A stretch of DNA of 64,000 nt from G963667675 sp965249215 (GTDB lineage Bacteria > Chloroflexota > Dehalococcoidia > Lucifugimonadales > UBA3495). Position numbers and translations under genes: made by a program. The notes beneath the pieces were generated by a model that worked only from the letters and a program-made list of their open reading frames with translations, ran no database searches and was not told the origin of the DNA. This document shows positions 8,811 through 16,244 of this stretch, one piece after another. The stretch is taken from contig CBDFLN010000001.1 in NCBI GenBank assembly GCA_965249215.1, positions 992,001-1,056,000 on the forward strand, read 5' to 3'. Within the stretch, counting starts at the first letter, position 1. Every line of letters begins with the position of its first letter.

Positions 8811-9038
8811 CCTTCGGATGTTCTGGTCCTGTTCCTTGAGCGGGCTGGCTTCGGTTGTTCCGGTCATATTGCTTTCCCTGGACCAATCTGCTGTATAGCA
8901 TGCTTTAAGCGCTTTGGTGGGCGGGTGTGGCAGAGGGATCGTCGGAAAGAACAACGAGGCCGCGGACTGCGGCCCAGGGGAGAAGGGCGCCCAGGAGATG
9001 CTCGCAGCCGGGGACTATGTTTTCGGCGAGGCACCGAC

Positions 9039-9197
9039 TCAGGTATCTGTGGGCGGCCATGAAGGTGGGGAGGCGGAATCCGGCGGCGGGGCTTCAGCCA
9101 AGGTGGGAGATGCTGCGACGATAGGCAGAGCGTGCTGCTGTCGAGGGGAAAGGCCGGATTTTTTTACCACCGTCCCACTGGGTTCCATTTCGTCCCA
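9039..9197 (-). pseudogene. Decayed phage-type HTH gene, copy 2 (frameshifted)
   Basis: The minus strand begins MGRNGTQWDGGKK, parallel to MERNGTEF in copy 1. It then needs a frameshift at a seven-base A/T run (9159-9165) to continue as SGLSPRQQHALPIVAASPTL, matching the LSARRLQALPIIAAAPTLAQ of copy 1. A second break follows LAEA. Flanking DNA is also duplicated: roughly 7650-7930 and 9100-9390 are related in direct orientation. The two copies bracket the 27-bp repeat array. Confidence 0.5.
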
Positions 9198-9415
9198 TTT
9201 TGGGGTGTCGGCAGCAGACGAGGGAAGGTTGGAGCGGTTTTTGGACACGGCATATCCCGGGCCTCAGTGGCTGGTTGGACTTGGCTCCCGTCCCGGATGG
9301 GGTATGGAGCCTGATGGGTTCCATAGTAGGGGATAACACCGGGGGTTGGAAATGGGCAAGTGTCAGTAGGGGGGCCGTTTTTGGCCCTGGGTCTGTGGTT
9401 GTCCGCGTCCTGCCA

Positions 9416-9520
9416 TCAGCCCCCCTGGGCGCCCACCAGGGGCGCCCCTACGGTTTGGCCGATAACGATAATTCCGTGAACGTGGTTCGGCATGATTGCA
9501 AACGCGTCCATTTCAACGAG
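9416..9520 (-). pseudogene. Fragment of HUH (IS200-like/REP-associated) transposase
   Basis: The minus strand reads VEMDAFAIMPNHVHGIIVIG and then reaches a stop within 18 codons. The string MPNHVHGIIVI is the HUH metal-binding motif block of Y1 single-strand transposases of the IS200/REP-associated type. No catalytic Tyr or C-terminal helices remain, and the frame then enters GTAGGGGCGCCCCTGGTGG, a palindromic G/C repeat of the kind such enzymes act on. This is a dead fragment, not a gene. Confidence 0.65.
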
Positions 9521-9533
9521 AAAGATAGCTGTC

Positions 9534-10247
9534 CTACAATCGTCCATGTATTGTGTTCAAGGATTCCTGAAAGTCTATGGAAGCGATTCCAAGTTGACCC
9601 AGACTACGGAAGCGATTCTCTTCTTCGCGGATGTTTATGGGATACAAGCACTGAGTGATCACGTGGTCCAGTTTGTCGAGTGCTTCCGACAATTCCAAGA
9701 GTCGTTCGTGCACATCCAGGTTGCTTTCCAAACGCTTAAGGATGCCTCTGACAAAGTCCCGTGTTCCCAAAACCGTTCTCTTGTAATCGTCGGGGGGAAC
9801 GGGATCCACGTACTCGATGTCTGTTGCATTTACTGACTTTGCAAGTTCAAAAACTCCGCGCAGTACTGGACTAACGGAAGATTCCCAACTCGGATACTGA
9901 ATTTTATTCTCCTGATTCTGAATTTCGCTATCTACATCTATCTGTTCAGGCAAAACCGATCCCAGCATTCTACCGAGTGCCAATGTATCCCACGAAATTG
10001 CGAAGGCAGCATCAGAAATAATCGAGTTGGCTGTCCTTTTGATTATCTTGCCGCGCCTTCCAAGCCGCGTCAGCGAGGAACCCTCGATGAGCACGATAGC
10101 AACGCCTAAAGCAAGCAAAACACCAATTAGTGAGGCAAGCAGGGCTTTGGTAAAGGGTAGTAGACGAGGCACGACATAGCCTACCACCGCAAGAGCTACA
10201 GAGGTAATGAAGCATGTCAACGCCGCCACGAGCCAGTACAGACTCAA
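9534..10247 (-). CDS. Hypothetical two-TM membrane protein
   Basis: A 237-aa protein. I choose the TTG start at 10247 because GGAGGAGG lies just upstream and the TTG overlaps the stop of the preceding small ORF (TTGA). Residues about 5-28 and 33-57 are hydrophobic segments (YWLVAALTCFITSVALAV and ALLASLIGVLLALGVAIV), followed by a basic stretch RLGRRGKIIKR that should be cytoplasmic. The rest is a mostly helical soluble domain. A longer upstream extension in the same frame is low-complexity GGGG/CGGG sequence and unlikely to be translated. I do not recognise the family. It is the last gene of a tightly coupled trio. Confidence 0.6.
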   Translation of the reverse strand: MSLYWLVAALTCFITSVALAVVGYVVPRLLPFTKALLASLIGVLLALGVAIVLIEGSSLTRLGRRGKIIKRTANSIISDAAFAISWDTLALGRMLGSVLPEQIDVDSEIQNQENKIQYPSWESSVSPVLRGVFELAKSVNATDIEYVDPVPPDDYKRTVLGTRDFVRGILKRLESNLDVHERLLELSEALDKLDHVITQCLYPINIREEENRFRSLGQLGIASIDFQESLNTIHGRL

Positions 10248-10381
10248 GACACAGCCTCCTCCACACCCACCACCCCCGACACCAGTCTCGGCGACAGCGC
10301 ATCCCGTTGCGCGGCGAGGGCACGCGATTCTTCCTCCACCCAGCGGCAGCGCGAAAAGATGGAGCTGGCGTATTCGGTCAA
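10244..10381 (-). CDS. Small hypothetical ORF (45 aa) linking antitoxin-like and membrane genes
   Basis: A 45-codon frame beginning at TTG 10381, which overlaps the TGA of the antitoxin-like gene, and ending at TGA 10244, which overlaps the TTG of the membrane-protein gene. The product starts LTEYASSIFSRCRWVEEESR and is predicted helical. It matches no family I know and is not a PIN-domain toxin. The paired TTGA overlaps are what suggest it is translated. Otherwise it could be chance. Confidence 0.35.
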   Translation of the reverse strand: MTEYASSIFSRCRWVEEESRALAAQRDALSPRLVSGVVGVEEAVS

Positions 10382-10584
10382 TTCTCCCGGTCTTCCTTGA
10401 GGTACTGAAGCGACCGGTTGAGTTTACCTCCCCACAGCGCTTCAAGTTTGTTCCTGGTTTTTCTCGCTCTCTCGATTACGTCATCCACCGGTCGGACGTC
10501 CACCTCCACCCGCTGTCCATCGAGCAAGTCCACAGGCTCATCGAGTACGATGGTTTGTCCCTTGATAACGTCATGCTCTTTCAT
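10378..10584 (-). CDS. Antitoxin-like protein (DUF104/AF2212-type beta fold)
   Basis: A 68-aa protein: MKEHDVIKGQTIVLDEPVDL then LDGQRVEVDVRP, a short beta-rich N-terminal domain with the pattern v(i/v)L-(d/e)EPvdLpeGq-vev seen in AF2212/VapB-like antitoxins. A helical charged tail (VIERARKTRNKLEALWGG) follows. AAGGGG precedes the ATG. No recognisable PIN or other toxin lies downstream; instead there is a 45-aa ORF and a membrane protein. The left end of IS1380 copy 2 starts only 46 bp upstream of the ATG, so the original promoter was probably displaced. Confidence 0.6.
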   Translation of the reverse strand: MKEHDVIKGQTIVLDEPVDLLDGQRVEVDVRPVDDVIERARKTRNKLEALWGGKLNRSLQYLKEDREN

Positions 10585-10901
10585 GCCGCGCCCCTTGGGC
10601 TGAAAGGCCCATTACACTCTCTAGCTAAACCCGAATCCACCGAAGGACACCGATGGACGGCGTGAGGAAAGCGGAAGGGGGATGAGGGAGCTACAGGGGA
10701 AATAGCGTGGGTTCCATTTGGGGTAGGGAGGTCGGCGGACGGTCTTCATCGCCGCACAGGGGCCCCTATGGCCGTCTGCAGGAGCTGCGGTGCGCGGGAT
10801 GGCGAGAGAATACGCAGCAGGGAACTCTCTCGGACCGGGCTGGCGCGAGTCTGCGGGGATCTTCGGTTGTCCGGTGGGTGGGTCGGTCGCCGACGGTGCC
10901 G

Positions 10902-12227
10902 TCAGGCCGGGAGTGGAATGGCTCGCAGCCGGGCCAAGGCGCGGCTGAACTTCTCAGCCCAAGGCCAGCGATCCGGAAGATGCAGGGTCAACCGGCGTGC
11001 CGAGCGGGTGAGCCGTCCGGCCAGGGAGAAGAACCGCCGCCGGAGGGTCTTGGTGGTGGCTATCCGCTCTCCCAGACCGATCCGCGCGGTCCAGCGGGCC
11101 AGGTTGTGGGCCATCGTCTGGACGGCCAGCCAGGCGCCGTTGGCGGCGAAGCGACCCGAGGGGAGATGGTTGAGCCCGACGCCGTACTTGAGGTCGCGTA
11201 TGGCATTCTCGATCTCGGCGTGGCGGCGATGGTCAGCCTCCAGTTCGAGCAACTCCCCGTCCCGGTCGGTGATGAAGCCGTGATAGCTGTATTTGGCGAA
11301 GAGGGCCAACTGGGAACCGGGCGTGGGCTTCACACGCCGGACGATGAGCCGCACCGGCGCGGCGTCAGGTTCACTCTGGAAGGGAGTGCAGGTGGTCTCG
11401 GCCACATCGGCGGCGCCGTCCATCCAGTAGGGAATGGGAGTCCAGGCATCCTCGGGTATCGTCTCGATGAGATTGCGCAGGCTCTTGTGCTGGCGGATGG
11501 TGATGGAGAAGCGGACATCCATCTTGCGGCAGACGGATACCACGCCATGAGTGTAGAACCCGCTGTCGGCCCGTAGCGTGAGTCGTCCGTTGGCCCCGGC
11601 GTAGCGTACCCGCCCCACCGTCTCCCGCAGAAAGTGGGCGGCGCCCCGGGCGGTGTTGGCGCGGCCCTCGCGCAGCCGGGACATCAGCACGTCGCCGGTG
11701 CCGGCGGCGACGGCCAACAGCGGGTGATAGCCCCGCTTGCCGGTATAGCCGTGGTGGCGTGCGCCCTCCTTGGCCAGTCCGTAGGTCTCGCAGATGGTGG
11801 AGTCCAGGTCAATGGTCAGGGGCCCGTCGCCGGGTCCCGCCCCGGCCTGCCAAGCCCGGGCCAGCAACTCGCGGCTCACCCGGTCGAGTTGACGGACGTG
11901 GCCCCACCGGAAGCTGCGCAGGAAGGTGCCCAGGGTGGATGGCGCCTTGACCGTGCCGCCCAGGGTGCAGGCCGTCCCCCCGGTGCGCAACACATCGGCG
12001 TCGTCAATGCAGTCGCCCCCAGCCAGCGCAGACGCCACCAGCGTCATCATCTTGTCGCTCGTGTTCGCCCGCCCCGGGGCATCGCCCAGGTCGAGGCGCT
12101 GCCGGACGAGTTCGGGCAGGCCGAGGTGCCGCGCCAGGGTGGCCGGAAGGAGCAGCCCGGCATTGGCCACCAAGCGGCGGTCGTCGAAGGTGATTTGGAT
12201 CCGGTCGGGGTGGTTGCGTGGCAGCAT
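10902..12227 (-). CDS. IS1380-family transposase (copy 2)
   Basis: A 441-aa DDE transposase closely matching copy 1 (1859-3184), with LTIDLDSTICETYG, LTLRADSGFYT and HRRHAEIENAIRDLKYGVGL carrying the three acidic residues. The frame is intact. Differences from copy 1 are scattered substitutions over the whole length, showing that the copies diverged for some time rather than arising by very recent transposition. The start is the ATG shortly after the right-end leader with its duplicated 29-mer. Confidence 0.93.
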   Translation of the reverse strand: MLPRNHPDRIQITFDDRRLVANAGLLLPATLARHLGLPELVRQRLDLGDAPGRANTSDKMMTLVASALAGGDCIDDADVLRTGGTACTLGGTVKAPSTLGTFLRSFRWGHVRQLDRVSRELLARAWQAGAGPGDGPLTIDLDSTICETYGLAKEGARHHGYTGKRGYHPLLAVAAGTGDVLMSRLREGRANTARGAAHFLRETVGRVRYAGANGRLTLRADSGFYTHGVVSVCRKMDVRFSITIRQHKSLRNLIETIPEDAWTPIPYWMDGAADVAETTCTPFQSEPDAAPVRLIVRRVKPTPGSQLALFAKYSYHGFITDRDGELLELEADHRRHAEIENAIRDLKYGVGLNHLPSGRFAANGAWLAVQTMAHNLARWTARIGLGERIATTKTLRRRFFSLAGRLTRSARRLTLHLPDRWPWAEKFSRALARLRAIPLPA

Positions 12228-12274
12228 CTATTGGGTGCTCCTTTTCCGGGGTCGGTTTTTTGCTACAAAACCAT

Positions 12275-12332
12275 TATCCCAGAAGCACAGGAGCACCTTC
12301 TTGTATCCCAGAAGCACAGGAGCACCTTCTTG
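12275..12332. repeat. 29-bp perfect tandem duplication inside IS1380 copy 2
   Basis: The 29 bases at 12275-12303 (tatcccagaagcacagga onward) are repeated exactly at 12304-12332, between the transposase start and the right terminal repeat. Copy 1 has a single related segment here. Confidence 0.95.
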
Positions 12333-12482
12333 CCGCTTCAGGACGCTAACCCGACGCCCTCCTTCGGTGGATTCGGGCTAAAGAATCAGTGTAGCATCCC
12401 GGGGCCGCGCCTGGGCCCCAGCATAGAAGGCTCCGCACACCACTTGGCCGCCAGCCAATCGGTTGCGACTAGCCAGTTCCTC

Positions 12483-12668
12483 TCACGGGGAGTTGGCCAG
12501 AATCTGCAACTCATCCAACACTTCGGTGAATGTGGGGAATTGGTGTCTTTCAAGGACTTCATGATGTAATTCATCGCCGGTGGCTTGATCATAGAAACGG
12601 TGGTGATACTCATGGTGGTTGCAATGAAGATTGTAGTACTTCAGCGGTTCGGTTCGCTTTTGGAGCAT
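12483..12668 (-). CDS. Small hypothetical protein next to Fic gene
   Basis: A 61-aa frame from ATG 12668, rich in His/Tyr and acidic residues (YYNLHCNHHEYHHRFYD, then EVLERHQFPTFTEVLDELQI). The composition is protein-like and lower in GC than its surroundings, but there is no clear ribosome binding site. It is divergent from the Fic gene and lies just beyond the right end of IS1380 copy 2. It does not carry the Fic inhibitory motif, so it is not an obvious FicA-type antitoxin. May be a truncated remnant. Confidence 0.35.
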   Translation of the reverse strand: MLQKRTEPLKYYNLHCNHHEYHHRFYDQATGDELHHEVLERHQFPTFTEVLDELQILANSP

Positions 12669-12735
12669 GGCCTATCGTGCCGGAGGAACTCGTTCACTTG
12701 GGGACTCTTCCGCTTTGCTCCATTATTTGGGGACA

Positions 12736-12764
12736 TTTACGGGGGACATAATAGGCCGTATAAT
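12736..12764 (+). promoter_or_regulatory. Promoter of Fic gene
   Basis: TTTACG, a 17-bp spacer, then a consensus TATAAT, giving a predicted transcription start about 25 bp before the GTG/ATG start region of the Fic gene. Confidence 0.6.
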
Positions 12765-12797
12765 TTTTAGAGAGCGCAAAATACAAATTACCCTAGT

Positions 12798-13943
12798 GTG
12801 AAAATGGCGATGAACTACCTTAAGACGCACCCATGGATAACCTTCCAACTGGACCTCACTAACGCCCCAGTGAGGTTTTGGACCCTGTTGGGAGACGCCA
12901 ATGCCAAGTGTGAGTTTATTTCCGGCATCCCCCTTATGCCTGAAGTTGCTAAGAGGCTGAACGCGGTCTCTCTAGAAAAAGGAGCTCGCGCGACTACGGC
13001 CATCGAAGGCAACACCTTGTCCGAAGAAGAAGTGTCTCTGTTGGCTCGTGGAAAACTCGACCTACCCCCATCCAAAGAATACCTTGCCCAAGAAGTCAGT
13101 AATATCTTAGTCGTATTCAACGAAATGATTGGACTCGATGAACCGCTGCCGCTGAACACCCAACGTATAAAATACCTGAACGGCAAGATACTGGACGGCC
13201 TCGCACTGGAAGACGGCGTAGCGCCAGGAGAAATACGCGTTCACTCGGTAGGGGTTGCGCAATACAAAGGGGCGCCTGCGAGCGACTGCGAATACTTGCT
13301 CCGCCGGCTCTGTGAATGGCTCGACAATATGGACTTCGATATTGGGCCTGCTAAATTTACCGCGGCCATACTGAAGTCCATTATTTCGCATCTATACTTA
13401 GCCTGGATACACCCTTTTGGTGATGGAAACGGCCGGGTAGCGCGGCTTGTAGAGTATCAAATTCTCCTGAGCTCCGGAATACCCAACCTGGTGACTCATC
13501 TTCTAAGCAATCATTACAACGACACGCGGGCGGAATATTATCGCCGGCTGGACGGCGCCGGCAAAGAACAAAACGGGCCTATGAAGTTTCTGGTCTATGC
13601 TCTTCAAGGATTCGCGGATGGTCTATCAGACCAGATCGAAACGATCAAGGAGCAGATAAGGAATGACTCGTGGACAAATTACGTGCATATATCGTTTCGG
13701 GGCCGCAACGGAGTCGCTGACAACAGGCGCAGGCATCTCGTTTTGGACCTATCCGAACACGATGATCCCGTGCGGCGCAGGGACATCCGTTATCTCACAC
13801 CGCGGCTGGCTGAAGCCTATTCAGGCAAAACCGATAAGACCATTACCCGAGACCTGAACACATTGCGCCGATTGGGTCTGATAACCAGGTCGGAGAGGCT
13901 TATTGCCGCCAACAAGGGCATCATGTTAGCGTTCACCAGCTAA
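12798..13943 (+). CDS. Fic-domain protein (class II, self-inhibited AMPylase type)
   Basis: A 381-aa protein. The Fic active-site loop HPFGDGNGRVAR (about residues 205-216) matches HxFx(D/E)GNGRxxR, whose His transfers AMP (or another nucleotide) to a target hydroxyl. Residues 66-72, TTAIEGN, match the inhibitory motif (S/T)xxxE(G/N) placed N-terminal to the Fic core, which defines class II proteins. A C-terminal winged-helix region (LTPRLAEAYSGKTDKTITRD onward) suggests DNA binding. The start may be GTG 12798 or the in-frame ATG at 12804 or 12810; none has a strong ribosome binding site. It has its own promoter and stands alone. Confidence 0.9.
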   Translation: MKMAMNYLKTHPWITFQLDLTNAPVRFWTLLGDANAKCEFISGIPLMPEVAKRLNAVSLEKGARATTAIEGNTLSEEEVSLLARGKLDLPPSKEYLAQEVSNILVVFNEMIGLDEPLPLNTQRIKYLNGKILDGLALEDGVAPGEIRVHSVGVAQYKGAPASDCEYLLRRLCEWLDNMDFDIGPAKFTAAILKSIISHLYLAWIHPFGDGNGRVARLVEYQILLSSGIPNLVTHLLSNHYNDTRAEYYRRLDGAGKEQNGPMKFLVYALQGFADGLSDQIETIKEQIRNDSWTNYVHISFRGRNGVADNRRRHLVLDLSEHDDPVRRRDIRYLTPRLAEAYSGKTDKTITRDLNTLRRLGLITRSERLIAANKGIMLAFTS

Positions 13944-14241
13944 GGGGTTCCTAGAGTACGGTGTATGGTATCGGAGAATCCCTCTCGAAGGACACGACCG
14001 CGGGCCTTGTCTACGTCACCCCAACCTCCTGACACTTGGTCTTTGCCTCGCCCGGCAGTCCCTCCCTACACTGTGACAAGGCCGCTGTTGCCGTATAGCC
14101 ACGCCCATAAACAGCTGTCGGGCCCGCGTCTCGGAATGGCCCACAATGGCTCGGGAACAATCAATCCGGCCTGGGGCATGTCGGGCAATTGTGCTTCCAA
14201 GCGTGGGGCGGCGGCGGGGGGCAGCCGGGCTTGCGCAACTA
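13944..14241. other. Intergenic stretch with no recognisable gene
   Basis: About 300 bp between the Fic gene and the promoter of the luciferase-like cluster. Short frames occur on both strands but none has a ribosome binding site or recognisable product. Confidence 0.5.
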
Positions 14242-14270
14242 TTGACGGTTTTAGTTAAAGCCGGGATACT
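14242..14270 (+). promoter_or_regulatory. Promoter of luciferase-like gene cluster
   Basis: TTGACG, a 17-bp spacer, then GATACT, 93 bp before the first start codon. A 9-bp inverted repeat (aaagccggg/cccggcttt, 14257-14288) overlaps the -10 region and could be an operator or a leader hairpin. Confidence 0.5.
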
Positions 14271-14362
14271 GGGCCTTGCCCCGGCTTTCAGATCCACGCA
14301 GGACCTGCGACGGGCGCCGCGACCTCAGCAAGGCCCACACATCGATTCCAGGAGGGCAACCC

Positions 14363-15232
14363 GTGCAACTGGGAGTCGTCTTTCCCCAGACGGAGATTGG
14401 AGCCGACCCGGCGGCAGTCCGGGACTATGCCCAGGCCGCCGAGTCCCTGGGCTACCAGCACTTTGTGGCTATCGAACACGTCCTGGGGGCCGACGCCGCC
14501 CAGCATGAAGGCTGGGGTGGGCCCCACACGCATACCGACATGTTCCACGAGCCCTTCGTGCTGTTGGGATACCTGGCCGGGATCACCGAGAAAATCGAAC
14601 TGGTAACCGGCGTGTTGGTACTGGGACAGCGCCAGACCGCCCTCGTCGCCAAGCAGGCCGCGGCGGTGGACATGTTGAGTGGGGGCCGGGTGCGGCTGGG
14701 CGTCGGCGTCGGTTGGAACCCGGTCGAATACCAAGCCCTTGGGGAGGACTTCCACAACCGCGGGCGTCGCTGCGCCGAGCAAATAGCGCTGATGCGGGCT
14801 TTGTGGACCCAGGAAGTGGTGAACTTCGAGGGCCGCTACCACCGGGTAACCCACGCCGGGATCAATCCTCTGCCGGTGCAACGGCCCATCCCTGTCTGGA
14901 TGGGCGGCGGCGCCGACGCAGTGGTGCGCCGTATCGCCGAGACCGCCGACGGTTGGTTTCCCATGTTCCAACCCGATCAGCGCGGCCAGGAGCGCGTCGG
15001 CCAAATGCGCGAGTATGCCAAGGAAGCCGGACGGGACCCCCTGTCCATCGGCATAGAGGGGTGGATTCGCTTCGCTGATCCGGACGGCCCCGATGGTTGG
15101 CAAAAGGCTGCCGAGAGATGGGCCGCGGCGGGGGCCAGCCACCTCTCGCTAAACACCATGAATGAAGGCCTGACGTCACCGGACCAGCACATAGACGCCC
15201 TCCGGCGGTTCAAAGAGGCCGTTTCGGTATAG
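14363..15232 (+). CDS. LLM-class F420-dependent-type oxidoreductase, paralog 1
   Basis: A 289-aa luciferase-like monooxygenase resembling the F420-type TIGR03619 group. The start is GTG 14363, with GGAGGG 9 bases upstream, and matches the first residues of its two neighbours (QLGVVFPQTEIGADPAAVRD). Hallmarks are LGYQHFVAIEHVLG near residue 38, GVLVLGQRQTALVAKQAAAV, and GGRVRLGVGVGWNPVEYQAL. It shares the near-identical block VTHAGINPLPVQRPIPVW with paralogs 2 and 3. The three genes are in tandem and evidently arose by duplication. Substrate unknown. Confidence 0.92.
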   Translation: MQLGVVFPQTEIGADPAAVRDYAQAAESLGYQHFVAIEHVLGADAAQHEGWGGPHTHTDMFHEPFVLLGYLAGITEKIELVTGVLVLGQRQTALVAKQAAAVDMLSGGRVRLGVGVGWNPVEYQALGEDFHNRGRRCAEQIALMRALWTQEVVNFEGRYHRVTHAGINPLPVQRPIPVWMGGGADAVVRRIAETADGWFPMFQPDQRGQERVGQMREYAKEAGRDPLSIGIEGWIRFADPDGPDGWQKAAERWAAAGASHLSLNTMNEGLTSPDQHIDALRRFKEAVSV

Positions 15233-15284
15233 CCGCCAGCAGGATTTCAACTCCCGGTGGCATTTCAGCGCTAAGGAGACCGTC

Positions 15285-16154
15285 ATGAAAGTGGGAGCCA
15301 TTTTCCCTCAAACCGAAATCGGAGCGGACCCGGGAGCAGTCCGGGAATTTGCCCAGGCCGCCGAGTCCATGGGCTATGAGCACCTGGTTGCCTTCGACCA
15401 CGTCCTAGGCGTCGACGCCTCCAAGCATGAAGGCTTTTCAGGGCCGTACAATCATACCGACATGTTCCACGAGCCTTTCGTAATGTTCGGGTACCTGGCC
15501 GGACTGACCAAGAGCATCGAGATGGTAACGGGCATCTTGATACTGGGGCAGCGTCAAGCGGCCCTGGTGGCCAAGCAAGCAGCGGAGGTGGACGTGTTGA
15601 CCGGAGGCCGGCTTCGGCTGGGCATCGGCGTGGGCTGGAACGCGGTGGAATGCGAGGGCATGGGGGAGAACTTCCACAACCGGGGGCGCCGCTGCGCCGA
15701 GCAGATAGAGCTTATGCGGGCTTTGTGGACCCAGGAGGTCGTGAACTTCGAGGGCCGGTATCATCAGGTGACCCACGCCGGCATCAACCCCCTGCCGGTG
15801 CAGCGACCCATCCCGGTCTGGATAGGCGGCTACGCCGAGGCGGTATTGCGGCGAATCGGCCAAATAGCCGACGGCTGGTTCCCCCTGATGGGCCCGGAAG
15901 CCGGGGGGTTGGAGGCAGTGGCCCGGGTGCGGGAGTATGCCAGGGAGGCCGGTCGGGACCCGGCGTCGGTAGGGGTAGAGGGCAGGGTCCGCTTGGCGCA
16001 GCACCCCAACCCCGAAGACTGGCAAGGGGTTGCGGATATCTGGGCCCAGGCGGGGGCAAGCCACCTGAGCATCAATACCATGGGCGCGGGGCTGAAGGGA
16101 CCGGACGAGCACGTGGACGCCATCCGCCGGTTCAAAGAGGTTGTCTCGGCATAG
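15285..16154 (+). CDS. LLM-class F420-dependent-type oxidoreductase, paralog 2
   Basis: A 289-aa paralog of the neighbouring genes, beginning MKVGAIFPQTEIGADPGAVR, with the same barrel motifs (GILILGQRQAALVAKQAAEV, LRLGIGVGWNAVECEGMG) and the same RALWTQEVVNFEGRYHQVTH block. A possible AAGGAGA ribosome binding site precedes the ATG. It lies 52 bp after paralog 1, probably in the same transcript. The region around residues 200-260 (MGPEAGGLEAVARVREYARE) differs most from the others, which is where substrate preference might differ. Confidence 0.92.
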   Translation: MKVGAIFPQTEIGADPGAVREFAQAAESMGYEHLVAFDHVLGVDASKHEGFSGPYNHTDMFHEPFVMFGYLAGLTKSIEMVTGILILGQRQAALVAKQAAEVDVLTGGRLRLGIGVGWNAVECEGMGENFHNRGRRCAEQIELMRALWTQEVVNFEGRYHQVTHAGINPLPVQRPIPVWIGGYAEAVLRRIGQIADGWFPLMGPEAGGLEAVARVREYAREAGRDPASVGVEGRVRLAQHPNPEDWQGVADIWAQAGASHLSINTMGAGLKGPDEHVDAIRRFKEVVSA

Positions 16155-16163
16155 CCTGACGCC

Positions 16164-16227
16164 CGTCATTCCGGCCAAGCCTGTCCTCGTGGAAGCGGGG
16201 AAGCCGGAATCTATAGCGATAGATTCC
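16164..16227. repeat. Overlapping palindromes between LLM paralogs 2 and 3
   Basis: An outer inverted repeat attccggc (16168-16175) / gccggaat (16203-16210) shares bases with an inner one ggaatcta (16206-16213) / tagattcc (16220-16227). The two hairpins are mutually exclusive in RNA. The outer pair, starting gtcattccgg, looks like a common short interspersed palindrome; similar cattcc motifs occur at 8110-8175. Confidence 0.7.
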
Positions 16228-16244
16228 AATATTAGGGAGCCTAC

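Larger units (their letters stand above)
10630..12377 (-). mobile_element. IS1380-family insertion sequence, copy 2
   Basis: A 1,748-bp element with the same CCCGAATCCACCGAAGG terminal inverted repeats as copy 1, flanked by a perfect 5-bp direct repeat ctaaa (10625-10629 and 12378-12382). It contains an intact transposase gene. It is 42 bp longer than copy 1, of which 29 bp is an internal tandem duplication at 12275-12332. It inserted just upstream of the antitoxin-like gene. It lies in the same orientation as copy 1, 7.3 kb away. Confidence 0.9.
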
